The translations under genes and the position numbers were made by a program. The notes under the pieces were generated by a model. The model made no database searches and had not been told where the DNA came from. It saw only the letters and a list, made by a program, of their open reading frames with translations. A DNA stretch of 64,000 bases, taken from NCBI GenBank assembly GCA_963732775.1, contig CAVTAR010000001.1, positions 1,550,001-1,614,000 on the forward strand. Direction: 5' to 3'. Shown here one piece after another: positions 17,021 through 26,012 of the stretch (its first letter is position 1; each line of letters opens with the position of its first letter). The DNA comes from CAVRQM01 sp963732775. Lineage in GTDB: Bacteria > Pseudomonadota > Alphaproteobacteria > Acetobacterales > Acetobacteraceae.

Positions 17021-18754
17021 ATGGCACCGCCGGACGGCCCGGTCGCTGCAGCCCCGGGCACCACAGCTTCCGCCGCCAAGCGCTCGGGCGTGGAGCTGCT
17101 GAAGCAGGGCAGCGCGGGGCTACGCGGGCAGCTCGCGCAGGAGCTGGCCGCGGGCGGCTCGCAGGTGAGCGAGGACGGCTACAACCTGCTCAAGTTCCAC
17201 GGCAGCTACGAGCAGTTCGACCGCGACACCGCGACCGCGCGCAAGCAGCGTGGGGAGGAGAAGGACTATTCCTTCATGCTGCGCGTGCGCATGCCGGGCG
17301 GGCGCATGACGGCGGCGCAATACCTGGCGCTGGACGCGATCGCCGACCGTTACTCGAACGGCACGCTGCGCATCACCACCCGCCAGGGCATCCAGTTCCA
17401 CTGCATCGGCAAGGGCGACCTAAGCCGACGATCGCGGCCATCAACGAGACGCTGCTCACCACGCAGTCGGCCTGTGGCGACGTGGTGCGCAACGTCATGA
17501 CGACGCCGGCGCCGCGTCCGCGACGCCATCCACGCGCGGCTCGAGGCCGATGCCCGGATGCTGAGCGAGGCGCTGCTGCCGGCGAGCCGCGCCTATCACC
17601 AGATCTTCCTCGACGAACCGGCGCGGGGCGACGGGTCGACGAGCAGGAGCCGCTGTACGGCGAGACCTATCTGCCGCGGAAGTTCAAGATCGGCGTCGCG
17701 GTCCCCGAGGACAACACGATCGACGTGCTGACCAACGACCTCGGCTTCATCGCCGTCTTCGAGGGCGACACGCTGCGCGGCTACAACGTCGCCGTCGGCG
17801 GCGGGCTGGGGATGACGCACAACCGCGCCAACACCTATCCGCGGCTGGCAAGCATCGTGGGCTCGGTCGGGCCGGACGACCTGCTGCGTGCCGCGCGCGC
17901 GGTGATCGGCCTGCAGCGCGACCACGGCAACCGCGCCGACCGGCGGCGGGCGCGGCTGAAATACGTGGTCGACGACATGGGGCTGGCCTGGGTCGCGCGA
18001 GACCCTGGCGGAGTATTTCGGCGCGCCGCTCGCCCCGGCGCTGGACGATGCCCGCCGCTCGCGGTGCCCGAACTGCTCGGCTGGCACGCGCAAGGCGACG
18101 GACGCTGGTGGCTCGGCGTGCCGGTGCGCGTCCGGCCGCATCGAGGACACGCCGGACGGCGCGCGCTGCGGACCGCGCTGCGCGAGGTGGTGCGGCGCTT
18201 CGGCCTCGCCCCGGTGATGACGCCGCAGCAGGACGTGCTGCTGGCCGACGTGCGCGACGCGGATCGCGCGACGGTGGACGGCCATGCTGCGCGACCACGG
18301 CGTGGTGGCGAACGAGGCCTTGACCCCGCTCGCGCGCTGGGCGCTCGCGTGCCCGGCGCTGCCGACCTGCGGCCTGGCCCTCACCGAGGCCGAGCGGGTG
18401 CGCGGCGACCTGGTGGCGCAGGTCGAGGCAGGGCTGCGCGCGCACGGCCTCGCGGACGAGCGCATCAGCCTGCGGATCACCGGGTGCCCGAACGGCTGCG
18501 TGCGCACCTATGCCGGCGATATCGGCATCGTCGGGCGCGTGCCGGGGAGCTACGCGATCTATGTCGGCGGCGATTTCGCCGGCACGCGGCTGAGCTTCCG
18601 GCTTCACGAACGTGTGCTCGAGGCCGACATCGGCGCGGCACTGCGGCCGCTGTTCGCGGCATTCGCCACGCGGCGCGGCCCAGGCGAGGGCTTCGGCGAC
18701 TTTTGCGCCCGCCTCGGCCGTCAAGAATTGCTTGATTTGCCGGGCCCATCCTGA
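17021..18754 (+). CDS. cysI: Sulfite/nitrite reductase hemoprotein (CysI-type), frameshifted
   Basis: Siroheme and 4Fe-4S enzyme for six-electron reduction of sulfite to sulfide. The N-terminal half-repeat has NLLKFHGSYEQFDRDTATAR, MLRVRMPGGRMT and the siroheme-binding TLRITTRQGIQFH. Later come KFKIGVAVPEDNTIDV and GGGLGMTHNRANTYPRLAS. The cluster cysteines lie in ACPALPTCGLALTEAER and ITGCPNGCVRTYAGDIG. Frame breaks near 17420, 17505, 17630, 18000, 18130 and 18285 split the gene, but all segments are in order and none is missing, giving about 575 residues. The trailing ACPALPTCG pattern fits assimilatory sulfite reductase, feeding CysK. NirA-type nitrite reductase is the alternative. Confidence 0.85.
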
Positions 18755-18904
18755 AACAACCGCCTCTGCGGTGCGGTGCAGCATGGTTAGATATTTACAC
18801 CCATTGTGAGACACGCCGCGGCGTGGAGTCCTGCACGGTTCTTGCTGGGCGCGATCGGGTCGCTCTGACCGCGTGATGCGTTCGTCCATGGTCGGGAGAG
18901 TGTG

Positions 18905-19693
18905 ATGCCGGGTTCCTTGCCCACCGAGTATCTGTACGCACTTTCGGGCCTCGCCGTCGGCATGTTGGTGGGCATGACCGGCGTGGGGGGCGGGTCGCTG
19001 ATGACGCCGCTGCTGGTGCTGCTGTTCGGGTTCCACCCCGCGATGGCGGTGGGCACCGACCTGTTGTTCGCGGCCGGCACGAAGACGGTCGGCACCGCGA
19101 TGCATGGCTGGCGGCAGACCATCGACTGGCGGGTGGTGCGCCGGCTCGCGAGCGGCAGCGTGCCGGGGGCCGCGTGCACGATCCTGCTGCTGTCCACCTT
19201 CGGTGCGCAGTCCAAATATGCCACCCACCTGATCACGCTCGTGCTGGGCTTCGCGCTGCTGCTGACTGCGATGTCGCTGATCTTCAGGCCGCAGATCGTC
19301 CGGTTCGCGCAACGCCACTTCCGCGAGCCCTCCGAGAGCCGCGTGGCGCTGATGACGGTGATCACCGGGGTGGTGCTCGGCGTGTTCGTCTCGCTGACCT
19401 CGGTCGGTGCCGGTGCGATCGGCGTGACGGCGCTGATCCTGCTCTATCCCCGCCTGCCGACGGTGCGCATCGTCGCGTCCGACATCGCCCACGCCGTGCC
19501 GCTCACGCTGGTGGCCGGCATCGGGCACTGGATGCTGGGCACGGTGAACTGGTCGCTGCTCGGGATGCTGCTGGTCGGCTCGGTGCCGGGCATCATCGCC
19601 GGCAGCTATCTGGCCACCCGCACGCCGGACCTGTTCCTGCGGCCCATCCTGGCCGCGACCCTGGTGCTGGTGGGCGGTCGCCTGATCTGGTGA
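18905..19693 (+). CDS. TauE/SafE-family sulfite exporter
   Basis: A 262-residue inner-membrane protein with about eight hydrophobic segments. It contains the family repeats GLAVGMLVGMTGVGGGSLMT at the N-terminus and VVLGVFVSLTSVGAGAIGVT in the second half, with LMTPLLVLLFGFHPAMAVGT between. TauE/SafE proteins move sulfite or organosulfonate-derived anions. The position 150 bases downstream of cysI agrees with protecting the cell from excess sulfite. The intervening 150 bases show no gene. ATG 18905 is used; GTG 18902 immediately before is equally possible. Confidence 0.9.
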   Translation: MPGSLPTEYLYALSGLAVGMLVGMTGVGGGSLMTPLLVLLFGFHPAMAVGTDLLFAAGTKTVGTAMHGWRQTIDWRVVRRLASGSVPGAACTILLLSTFGAQSKYATHLITLVLGFALLLTAMSLIFRPQIVRFAQRHFREPSESRVALMTVITGVVLGVFVSLTSVGAGAIGVTALILLYPRLPTVRIVASDIAHAVPLTLVAGIGHWMLGTVNWSLLGMLLVGSVPGIIAGSYLATRTPDLFLRPILAATLVLVGGRLIW

Positions 19694-19729
19694 GGACTGC
19701 GCCAAAGGCTGCCGTCGACGCTCCGGACG

Positions 19730-19758
19730 CTGTCATCAAACCTTCACTTCACTGTCAC
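19730..19758 (+). promoter_or_regulatory. Tandem Pho box upstream of pstS (three half-sites)
   Basis: Three 7-bp half-sites repeat every 11 bp: CTGTCAT (19730), CCTTCAC (19741) and CTGTCAC (19752), separated by CAAA and TTCA. This is the direct-repeat geometry of PhoB binding sites (consensus CTGTCAT, 4-bp spacer). A possible -10 element follows near 19777-19785, and pstS begins 103 bases downstream. phoB is the last gene of the same operon, so autoregulation under phosphate limitation is expected. Confidence 0.8.
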
Positions 19759-19861
19759 ATGGCGGTCGTGGTGCAAGGCTAGGGTCCGCCCGCCGGCGTG
19801 GGCTTCGCCACGTCGGCCGCCGCACGGGTGCCGCTCCCGTGCCCTCACCAAGGAGGCCCCC

Positions 19862-20928
19862 ATGAGATCCCTCACCAGGACACTGGCGATCGCGCTCGCC
19901 GGCGGCGCCGCGATCCTCGCCATGATTCTCGCCGCCCGGGACGCGAGCGCGCAGCAGATCACCGGCGCCGGCAGCTCGCTCGCCGCACCGATCTACGCCA
20001 AGTGGGGCGAGGCAGCGAAGGCGGCGGTGGGCGTGGAGCTGAACTACCAGTCGATCGGCTCGGGCGCCGGGCTCAACCAGGTGGTGAACCGCACGGTGGA
20101 CTTCGGCGCGTCGGACGCGCCGGTGGATCCGGCGAAGCTCGCCAGCGCGCACCTGCTGCAGTTCCCGACGGTGATCGGCGCGGTGGTGATGATCGTCAAC
20201 GTGCCGGGCCTGAAGACGGACGAGCTGAAGCTGACCGGCGACGTGGTGGCCGACATCTATCTCGGCAGCATCACCAAGTGGAACGACCCCAAGATCGCCG
20301 AACTCAATCCCGGCGTGAAGCTGCCGTCGCTCGCCATCGCGCCGGTGTATCGCGCCGATGCGTCGGGCACGACGCTACGTATTCACCTCCTATCTCGCGA
20401 CGGTCGCGGCCGACTGGAAGTCCAAGGTCGGCGTCGGCACCAGCGTGAAGTGGCCGGCCGGCAACGGCGCGAAGGGCAGCGATGGGGTCGCCGCCACGGT
20501 GCGCCAGGTCAAGGGCGGGGTCGGCTACATCGAGTACGCCTACGCGGCCAAGAACCACCTTACGACGACGCAGATGCGCGCCCATGACGGCGCCTATCTT
20601 TCGCCGACCATGCAGAACTTCATGGCCGCCGCGGCCAACGGCGACTGGGCGCACGCGCAGAACTTCGCCGTCAGCATCGTCGACACGCCGGGCGCGACGA
20701 GCTGGCCGATCGTGACGCCGACCTTCGTGCTGCTGCCGACCGACCCGAAGGACCCGGGCAAGTCGGCCGCGGTGATGAAGATGTTCGACTGGGCCTATGC
20801 CAATGGCGGGCCGCTCGCGACGCAGCAGCAGTTACATCCCGCTGCCCGCCGCCGTGCAGGAGCAAGTGCGCGCGGCCTGGCGCGGCAACGGCCCGAAGGG
20901 CGCCGACGGCGTGGCGCTGTTCAAGTAG
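19862..20928 (+). CDS. pstS: Phosphate ABC transporter substrate-binding protein, frameshifted
   Basis: Periplasmic high-affinity phosphate receptor. It has an N-terminal signal peptide (ALAGGAAILAMILAARDASA), then ITGAGSSLAAPIYAKWGEAA, SIGSGAGLNQVVNRTVDFGA and SDAPVD, the phosphate-binding segments of PstS. Further conserved pieces are KWNDPKIAELNPGVKLP and YRADASGTT. The frame breaks after DASGTT near 20374 (one extra base) and again near 20833; the reconstructed end reads YIPLPAAVQEQVRAAWRGNG and stops at 20926-20928. It is the first gene of the Pho regulon operon and is preceded by a Pho box. Confidence 0.93.
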
Positions 20929-20936
20929 CCGCCGGC

Positions 20937-21938
20937 GTGGCCCAAATCGCCGTCGCGACACCAACCGGCGGCCGAACCATGGGCCGAGACCGACGTTCGG
21001 CAACCACCGGCCGGCCGGCAACCGCGGGCGACCGCGTGTTCGCCGGATTTCGCGCGCGCGCTGCCGGCGTGTTCGTGCTGGTGCTGCTGGGCGCGATCAT
21101 CGTCTCGCTGTTCATCGGCGGCGCTGCCGGCGTTCCGTGCGTTCGGCGCCGGGTTCCTGGTCAACACCGACTGGGACCCGGTGCAGGACATGTTCGGCGC
21201 CGCCGTGCCGATCTACGGCACGCTGGTCACCTCGGTGCTGGCGCTGCTCTGGCGGTGCCGGTCGCGTTCGGCATCGCCTTCTTCCTGACCGAACTGGCGC
21301 CGCACTGGATGCGCCGCCCGGTCGGCACCGCGATCGAACTGCTGGCCGCCGTGCCGTCGATCATCTACGGCATGTGGGGCTTCTTCGTCATCGTGCCGTT
21401 CATGGCAGCCTGGGTCGAGCCGCACGTCATCGACACGCTCGGACGGCGTGCCGGTGCTGGGCGCGCTGTTCCCGGGCCCGCCGTTCGGCACCGGCATCTT
21501 CACCGCGGCGCTGATCCTGGCGGTGATGATCATGCCGTTCATCGCGGCCACCATGCGCGACGTGTTCCTGACCGTGCCGCCGGTGTTCAAGGAGAGCGCC
21601 TACGGCGTCGGCTGCACCACCTGGGAGGTGATGCGCTCGATCGTGCATTCCCTACACCCGCGCCTCGGTGGTGGGCGGCATCATGCTGGGGCTGGGCCGC
21701 GCGCTGGGCGAGACGATGGCGGTGACGTTCGTGATCGGCAACACCAACCGCATCACCCCCAACCTGTTCGGCTCCGGCAACACCATCGCCTCGCTGGTCG
21801 CGCTGGAGTTCGGCGAGAGCCAGGCCGGCAGCCTGAAGCTGTCGTCGCTGCTGGCGCTGGGCTTCATCCTGTTCGTGATCTCGCTTCATCGTGCTGGCGA
21901 TCTCGCGCCTGCTGCTGCGGCCCGGAGCGCGGGCATGA
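20937..21938 (+). CDS. pstC: Phosphate ABC transporter permease PstC, frameshifted
   Basis: Inner-membrane channel subunit of the phosphate transporter. GTG 20937 opens VAQIAVATPTGG, then the first helix GVFVLVLLGAIIVSLFIGG. Later segments include AVPSIIYGMWGFFVIVPFMA, ILAVMIMPFIAATMRDVFL, the cytoplasmic EAA-like loop ALGETMAVTFVIGN and the final FIVLAISRLLLRPGARA. Breaks occur near 21120, 21250, 21445, 21650 and 21890; most look like one extra base, while that at 21250 looks like one missing base. The assembled protein is about 333 residues, normal for the family. The stop overlaps the pstA start. Confidence 0.92.
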
Positions 21939-22826
21939 GCGCCAGCGTCGCCGGCACGGCCCCGCCGCACGCCCGCGACTCGCGCGCGCGCGACCATCCT
22001 GGCGGGCGCCGGCGCGGCGCGGACCGGGTGGTGAAGGTGCTGTGCGGGCTCGCGACCCTGATCGGGCTCGGGTTCCTCGCCTCGATCCTGTGGACGCTGC
22101 TGAGCCTGGGGGCGGCCGGCCTGCACCTGTCGGTGTTCACCCGGCCGACGCTGCCGCCGGGCTCGGGCGGCGGCCTGCTCAACGCCATCGTCGGCAGCCT
22201 GATCCAGACCGCGATCGGCACCCTGCTCGGCACGCCGATCGGCATCATGGTCGGCACCTATCTGTCAGCGAATACGCGCACGGCACCTGGCTCGGGCAGG
22301 CGGTGCGCTTCGTCTCGGACGTGCTGCTGTCGGCGCCGTCGATCCTGATCGGGCTGTTCATCTACCAGCTGTTCGTCAACGGCCGCGGCTATTCCGGCAT
22401 CGCCGGGGCGGCTGGCGCTGGCGGTGATCGTAATCCCGATCGTGGTGCGCACCACCGAGGACATGCTGCGGCTGATCCCCGTGGCGCTGCGCGAGGCGGC
22501 GGTGGCGCTCGGCGCGCCGAAATGGCGCAGCATCGTGCTAGATCTGCTGCCGCGCGGCGCGGGACGGCATCGCCACCGGCGTCCTGCTGGCGATCGCGCG
22601 GATCGCCGGCGAGACGGCGCCGCTGCTGTTCACGAGCCTGGGCAACGCCAACTGGTCCGTCGACCTCGGCAAGCCCATGGCGAGCCTGCCCGTGACCATC
22701 TACCAGTTCGCGGGCTCGCCGGCGGACGACTGGGTGCAGCTCGCCTGGGTGGGGGCACTGCTCATCACGTTCGGCGTGCTGGCGCTCAACATTTTGGCGC
22801 GGCTCGCGCTGCGGCGGCGTACATGA
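21935..22826 (+). CDS. pstA: Phosphate ABC transporter permease PstA, frameshifted
   Basis: Second membrane subunit of the transporter. From ATG 21935 it has a polar N-terminus, a helix LCGLATLIGLGFLASILWTL, then IQTAIGTLLGTPIGIMVGTY, VLLSAPSILIGLFIYQLFVN, VIVIPIVVRTTEDMLRLIPV and the coupling-loop region IARIAGETAPLLFTSLGNAN. It ends LALRRRT at 22824-22826. Breaks near 22265, 22410 and 22560 interrupt the frame, with no missing core segment. The ATGA overlap with pstB shows tight coupling. The N-terminal 30 residues are unusually Arg/Ala-rich and may contain a further error. Confidence 0.9.
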
Positions 22827-23788
22827 TCGGTTCCGGAGCATCCCCGGTGATGAACGACCCATCCGAGACCGGCGAGGCCGCCGCCGACCCCGCCGTGCCG
22901 GCGCGGCCGCTCGCCGCGGCGCCGCTGCAGGACGCGCCCGGGCAGGCCACAGCCAGCGCGCCGCAGCGGCAGGTGAGCGCGATGCGCCCACGCGACCCCG
23001 CGCCGCTGCAGACCCGCACGCCGGTGCAGCTCAACCCGCCGCGGCTGTCGATCCGCGCCCTCGACTTCTTCTACGGCAGCAACCAGGCGCTGAAGGCGGT
23101 GTCGCTCGAGATTCCGGAGCGGCAGGTGACGGGAATGATCGGCCCGTCCGGCTGCGGCAAGTCGACCCTGCTGCGGGTGCTGAACCGCATGTACGACCTG
23201 TACCCCGGCCAGCGGGCGGCCGGCGAGGTGACGATGGATGGCGCCAACATCATCGGCGCCGGGGTCGACGTGAACCAGCTGCGCAGCCGGATCGGCATGG
23301 TGTTCCAGAAGCCGACGCCGTTCCCGATGTCGGTCCACGACAACATCGCCTTCGGCGTGCGCCTGCACGAGCGCCTGGGCAAGGCCGCGATGGACGAGCG
23401 CGTGGAGTGGTCGCTGACCCGCGCCGCGCTGTGGGGCGAGGTGAAGGACCGGCTCGCCGCGCCAGCCTCCGGCCTGTCGGGCGGGCAGCAGCAGCGGCTA
23501 TGCATCGCGAGGACCATCGCCACCCGTCCCGAGGTGATCCTGCTCGACGAGCCGACCAGCGCGCTCGACCCGATCAGCACGCTGAAGGTGGAGGAGCTGA
23601 TCGACGAGCTGAAGCAGGATTTCACCATCGTCATCGTCACGCACAACATGCAGCAGGCGGCGCGCTGTGCCGACCAGGTGGCGTTCTTCTACCTCGGCGA
23701 GCTGGTCGAGGTCGGCAGCGCCACACGCATGTTCACCGCCCCCGCGCAGAAGCGCACGCAGGAATACATCACCGGCCGCTTCGGCTGA
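22823..23788 (+). CDS. pstB: Phosphate ABC transporter ATP-binding protein
   Basis: Intact 321-residue ATPase. Walker A GPSGCGKST is at 107-115, the ABC signature LSGGQ at 218-222 and Walker B VILLDEPTSALD around 238-249. H-loop VTHNMQQAARCADQ and C-terminal QEYITGRFG are also present. The first 75 residues are a low-complexity Ala/Pro extension not found in typical PstB (about 255 residues). A downstream start nearer LSIRALDFFYG is possible, but the ATGA overlap with pstA favours ATG 22823. It energises phosphate import through PstCA. Confidence 0.96.
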   Translation: MIGSGASPVMNDPSETGEAAADPAVPARPLAAAPLQDAPGQATASAPQRQVSAMRPRDPAPLQTRTPVQLNPPRLSIRALDFFYGSNQALKAVSLEIPERQVTGMIGPSGCGKSTLLRVLNRMYDLYPGQRAAGEVTMDGANIIGAGVDVNQLRSRIGMVFQKPTPFPMSVHDNIAFGVRLHERLGKAAMDERVEWSLTRAALWGEVKDRLAAPASGLSGGQQQRLCIARTIATRPEVILLDEPTSALDPISTLKVEELIDELKQDFTIVIVTHNMQQAARCADQVAFFYLGELVEVGSATRMFTAPAQKRTQEYITGRFG

Positions 23789-23805
23789 GCCGGGAGGGAC
23801 ACGCC

Positions 23806-24525
23806 ATGTCGGACGCCTCGCACATCGTCAAGAGCTACGAACAGGAGCTGATCCGGCTGCGCTCGCTGATCAGCCAGATGGGCGGGCTGGTCGAGGAGGA
23901 GGTGGCGATGGCCTGCCAGGCGCTGCTCGCGCGCGACGCCGACGCGGCGAGCCGGGCGGTCGAGACCGACCCGAAGGTGGACGCGCTGGAGCACGAGGTG
24001 GAGCAGTTCGTCATCCGCCTGCTGGCGCTGCGCCAGCCCATGGCGCAGGACCTGCGGCAGATCGTCTCGTCGCTGAAGGTCACGGGCGACCTCGAACGCA
24101 TCGGCGACTACGCCGCCAACGTCGCCAAGCGCAGCCTGGTGCTGGAGCAGTTCTCGCTGCCGTTCTCGCTGGCCGGCATCGGCCACATGGCGCGCCTGGT
24201 GCAGGAGAGCCTGAAGTCGGTGATCGACGCGGCCGACGCGGGCGACGCCGACCGCGCGCTGGAGGTGTGGCGTTCGGACGACCAGATCGACGAGATCTAC
24301 ACCGCGCTGTTCCGCGAGCTGATGACGTACATGATGGAAGACCCGCGCAACATCACGCCGTGCGCGCACCTGCTGTTCGTGGCCAAGAACCTGGAGCGGA
24401 TCGGCGACCACGCCACCAACATCGCCGAGACCGTGTACTACGCCGCGCGCGGCGAGCCGCTGACGGAGCGCCGGCCGAAGGACGATTCGGCCGCCTACAC
24501 CGTGGTGCGCGCGCCGCGGCAATGA
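23806..24525 (+). CDS. phoU: Phosphate transport system regulator PhoU
   Basis: A 239-residue all-helical protein made of two PhoU repeats. Repeat 1 has IRLRSLISQMGGLVEEEVAM, then the metal-binding DLERIGDYAANVAKR. Repeat 2 has the matching KNLERIGDHATNIAETVYY near the end. The two E-R-I-G-D motifs bind metals at the PstB/PhoR interface in known proteins. It dampens Pho signalling when phosphate is plentiful. It sits 17 bases after pstB, and its stop overlaps the phoB start. The gene is intact. Confidence 0.96.
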   Translation: MSDASHIVKSYEQELIRLRSLISQMGGLVEEEVAMACQALLARDADAASRAVETDPKVDALEHEVEQFVIRLLALRQPMAQDLRQIVSSLKVTGDLERIGDYAANVAKRSLVLEQFSLPFSLAGIGHMARLVQESLKSVIDAADAGDADRALEVWRSDDQIDEIYTALFRELMTYMMEDPRNITPCAHLLFVAKNLERIGDHATNIAETVYYAARGEPLTERRPKDDSAAYTVVRAPRQ

Positions 24526-25331
24526 CGGGCAGCAATGACGGACGAGCAATGACAGCCTCCGGGGGGAACGGTCACATGGCCATGGTGCGAGCCCGCGACG
24601 ACGACACGCCGCGCCCGCCCGAGCCGCCGGCCGCGCAGGCCAAGCCGCTGGTGCTGATCGTGGAGGACGAGGCGCCGCTCGCGACCTTGCTGCGCTACAA
24701 CCTCGAGAAGCAGGGTTTCCGGGTCGAGGAGGCCGGCGACGGCCAGGAGGCGCTGACCCGCATCGCCGAGGCGGCGCCCGACCTCGTGCTGCTCGACTGG
24801 ATGCTGCCGGTGATGTCGGGCATCGAGGTGTGCCGGCAGATCCGCCGGCGTGGCGCGACGCGCGACCTGCCGGTGATCATGGTCACGGCCCGCGCCGAGG
24901 ACCAGGACGCGGTGCGCGGGCTCAACACCGGGGCGGACGACTACATCACCAAGCCGTTCAGCATGGACGCCTTGCTGGCGCGCATGCGCGCCCTGCTGCG
25001 CCGCTCGAATGCCATGCCGGCCAAGGGGCGGCTCGCGTTCGCCGACATCTCCATGGACCTCGCCGCACACCGGGTGCAGCGCGGCCCGCGGGCGATCCAT
25101 CTGGGCCCGACCGAGTTCCGGCTGCTGGAGTTCCTCCTGCAGCACCCGCGCCGGGTGTTCTCGCGCGAGGAGCTGCTCGACGCGGTGTGGGGGCCGGACA
25201 TCCACGTCGAGCCGCGCACCGTGGACGTGCACATCCGCCGGCTCCGCAAGTCGATCAACGGGGTGGGCGAGCTCGACCTGGTGCGCACGGTGCGGGCGGC
25301 GGGGTATGCGCTGGATACCGAGCCGGTGTAG
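24522..25331 (+). CDS. phoB: Phosphate regulon response regulator PhoB
   Basis: A 269-residue OmpR-type regulator. The receiver domain has VEDEAPLATLL, phospho-acceptor Asp92 in LVLLDWMLPVMSGIEV and Lys144 in YITKPFSMDALLAR. The winged helix has LGPTEFRLLEFLLQHPRRVF and HVEPRTVDVHIRRLRKSIN, ending VRAAGYALDTEPV, close to PhoB of other alphaproteobacteria. It has an N-terminal extension of about 40 residues; ATG 24549 is an alternative start. It presumably binds the box upstream of pstS. No phoR kinase gene is present in the window. Confidence 0.92.
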   Translation: MTGSNDGRAMTASGGNGHMAMVRARDDDTPRPPEPPAAQAKPLVLIVEDEAPLATLLRYNLEKQGFRVEEAGDGQEALTRIAEAAPDLVLLDWMLPVMSGIEVCRQIRRRGATRDLPVIMVTARAEDQDAVRGLNTGADDYITKPFSMDALLARMRALLRRSNAMPAKGRLAFADISMDLAAHRVQRGPRAIHLGPTEFRLLEFLLQHPRRVFSREELLDAVWGPDIHVEPRTVDVHIRRLRKSINGVGELDLVRTVRAAGYALDTEPV

Positions 25332-25341
25332 CGCGCCGCCG

Positions 25342-25620
25342 TCACGCGGCGGCGGCCAACTCCGCATCCGCCTGTTCGGGGAAGGCACGAAACCGCAATC
25401 CGTCAGCCGAGAGATCCACTCGGTTCGGCCACTCCAGGCCCAGGCGATCCGGCGCGATGCGCATCTGTTCGCGGAAGTAAGCCGGGTCCTGCAACGGCGG
25501 GAAGACTGTTCCCCTCGCGACCACCGGCAACAGGTCAACCGTGGCGGTCACTGCATCCGACCACGTGATCGTCACGGTATGGTCCCCATGCGGGATGGCG
25601 TTGGTGATGCGAAACAGCAT
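25342..25620 (-). CDS. DUF2442-family protein (putative TA partner)
   Basis: A 92-residue protein starting MLFRITNAIPHGDHTVTITW, then DAVTATVDLLPVVARGTVFP and LQDPAYFREQMRI, with RLGLEWPNRVDLSADGLRF near the C-terminus. This is the typical DUF2442 layout. DUF2442 proteins are commonly encoded next to a DUF4160 protein and such pairs have been proposed to be toxin-antitoxin modules. Here the DUF4160 gene is immediately upstream on the same strand. The stop converges on the phoB stop. Confidence 0.8.
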   Translation of the reverse strand: MLFRITNAIPHGDHTVTITWSDAVTATVDLLPVVARGTVFPPLQDPAYFREQMRIAPDRLGLEWPNRVDLSADGLRFRAFPEQADAELAAAA

Positions 25621-25621
25621 G

Positions 25622-25881
25622 TCAGTCTCCGATGTCCCGAAGTGGCTCGCCCGCGCGGGCCAGCTCCCAGTTCGAATATGGTTCGTCCCGATGCCGTTGT
25701 CCCCAGGCACGAATGGCGGCGACCTCGCGCCCGCGCAGGCGGCCGTTGCCGGAGATTATGCTGATTTCGGCGATCGGAACTTGAAGTCGAAATCGGGACT
25801 GACGGCGTGGAAGTGTGGAACGCCGTGATCGTCGTAGTATATCCAAATCTGGATCGAGCCGATGTAGCCTATCGTCGGCAT
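25622..25881 (-). CDS. DUF4160-family protein (putative TA partner), frameshifted
   Basis: Begins MPTIGYIGSIQIWIYYDDHG, then VPHFHAVSPDFDFK, the DUF4160 hallmark with its PHFHA motif. The frame breaks near 25785. The continuing frame reads VPIAEISIISGNGRLRGREV, then RHRDEPYSNWELARAGEPL, ending DIGD at 25622. Together they give about 86 residues, normal for the family. One base separates it from the DUF2442 gene. If the break is real, this member of the pair is inactive; if it is a reading error, the pair is intact. Confidence 0.75.
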
Positions 25882-26012
25882 GATGACCCGCCATGCTCCC
25901 GAGCCTCATACGAGCATGGCACGAGAAGCCATGAAAGCGCCGCGATCGTTTCCGAGGGCTTGGGCACCCGCCGTGGGACGCGTAGTGTCCTGGCCCACCT
26001 GGGAGACCGCGC

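Noticed and set aside
20937..21938. Programmed frameshifting in pst, cysI and pdh genes
   Set aside because: The break sites have no shared slippery sequence or structure, are mixed in direction, and occur several times per gene, which no known recoding mechanism does.
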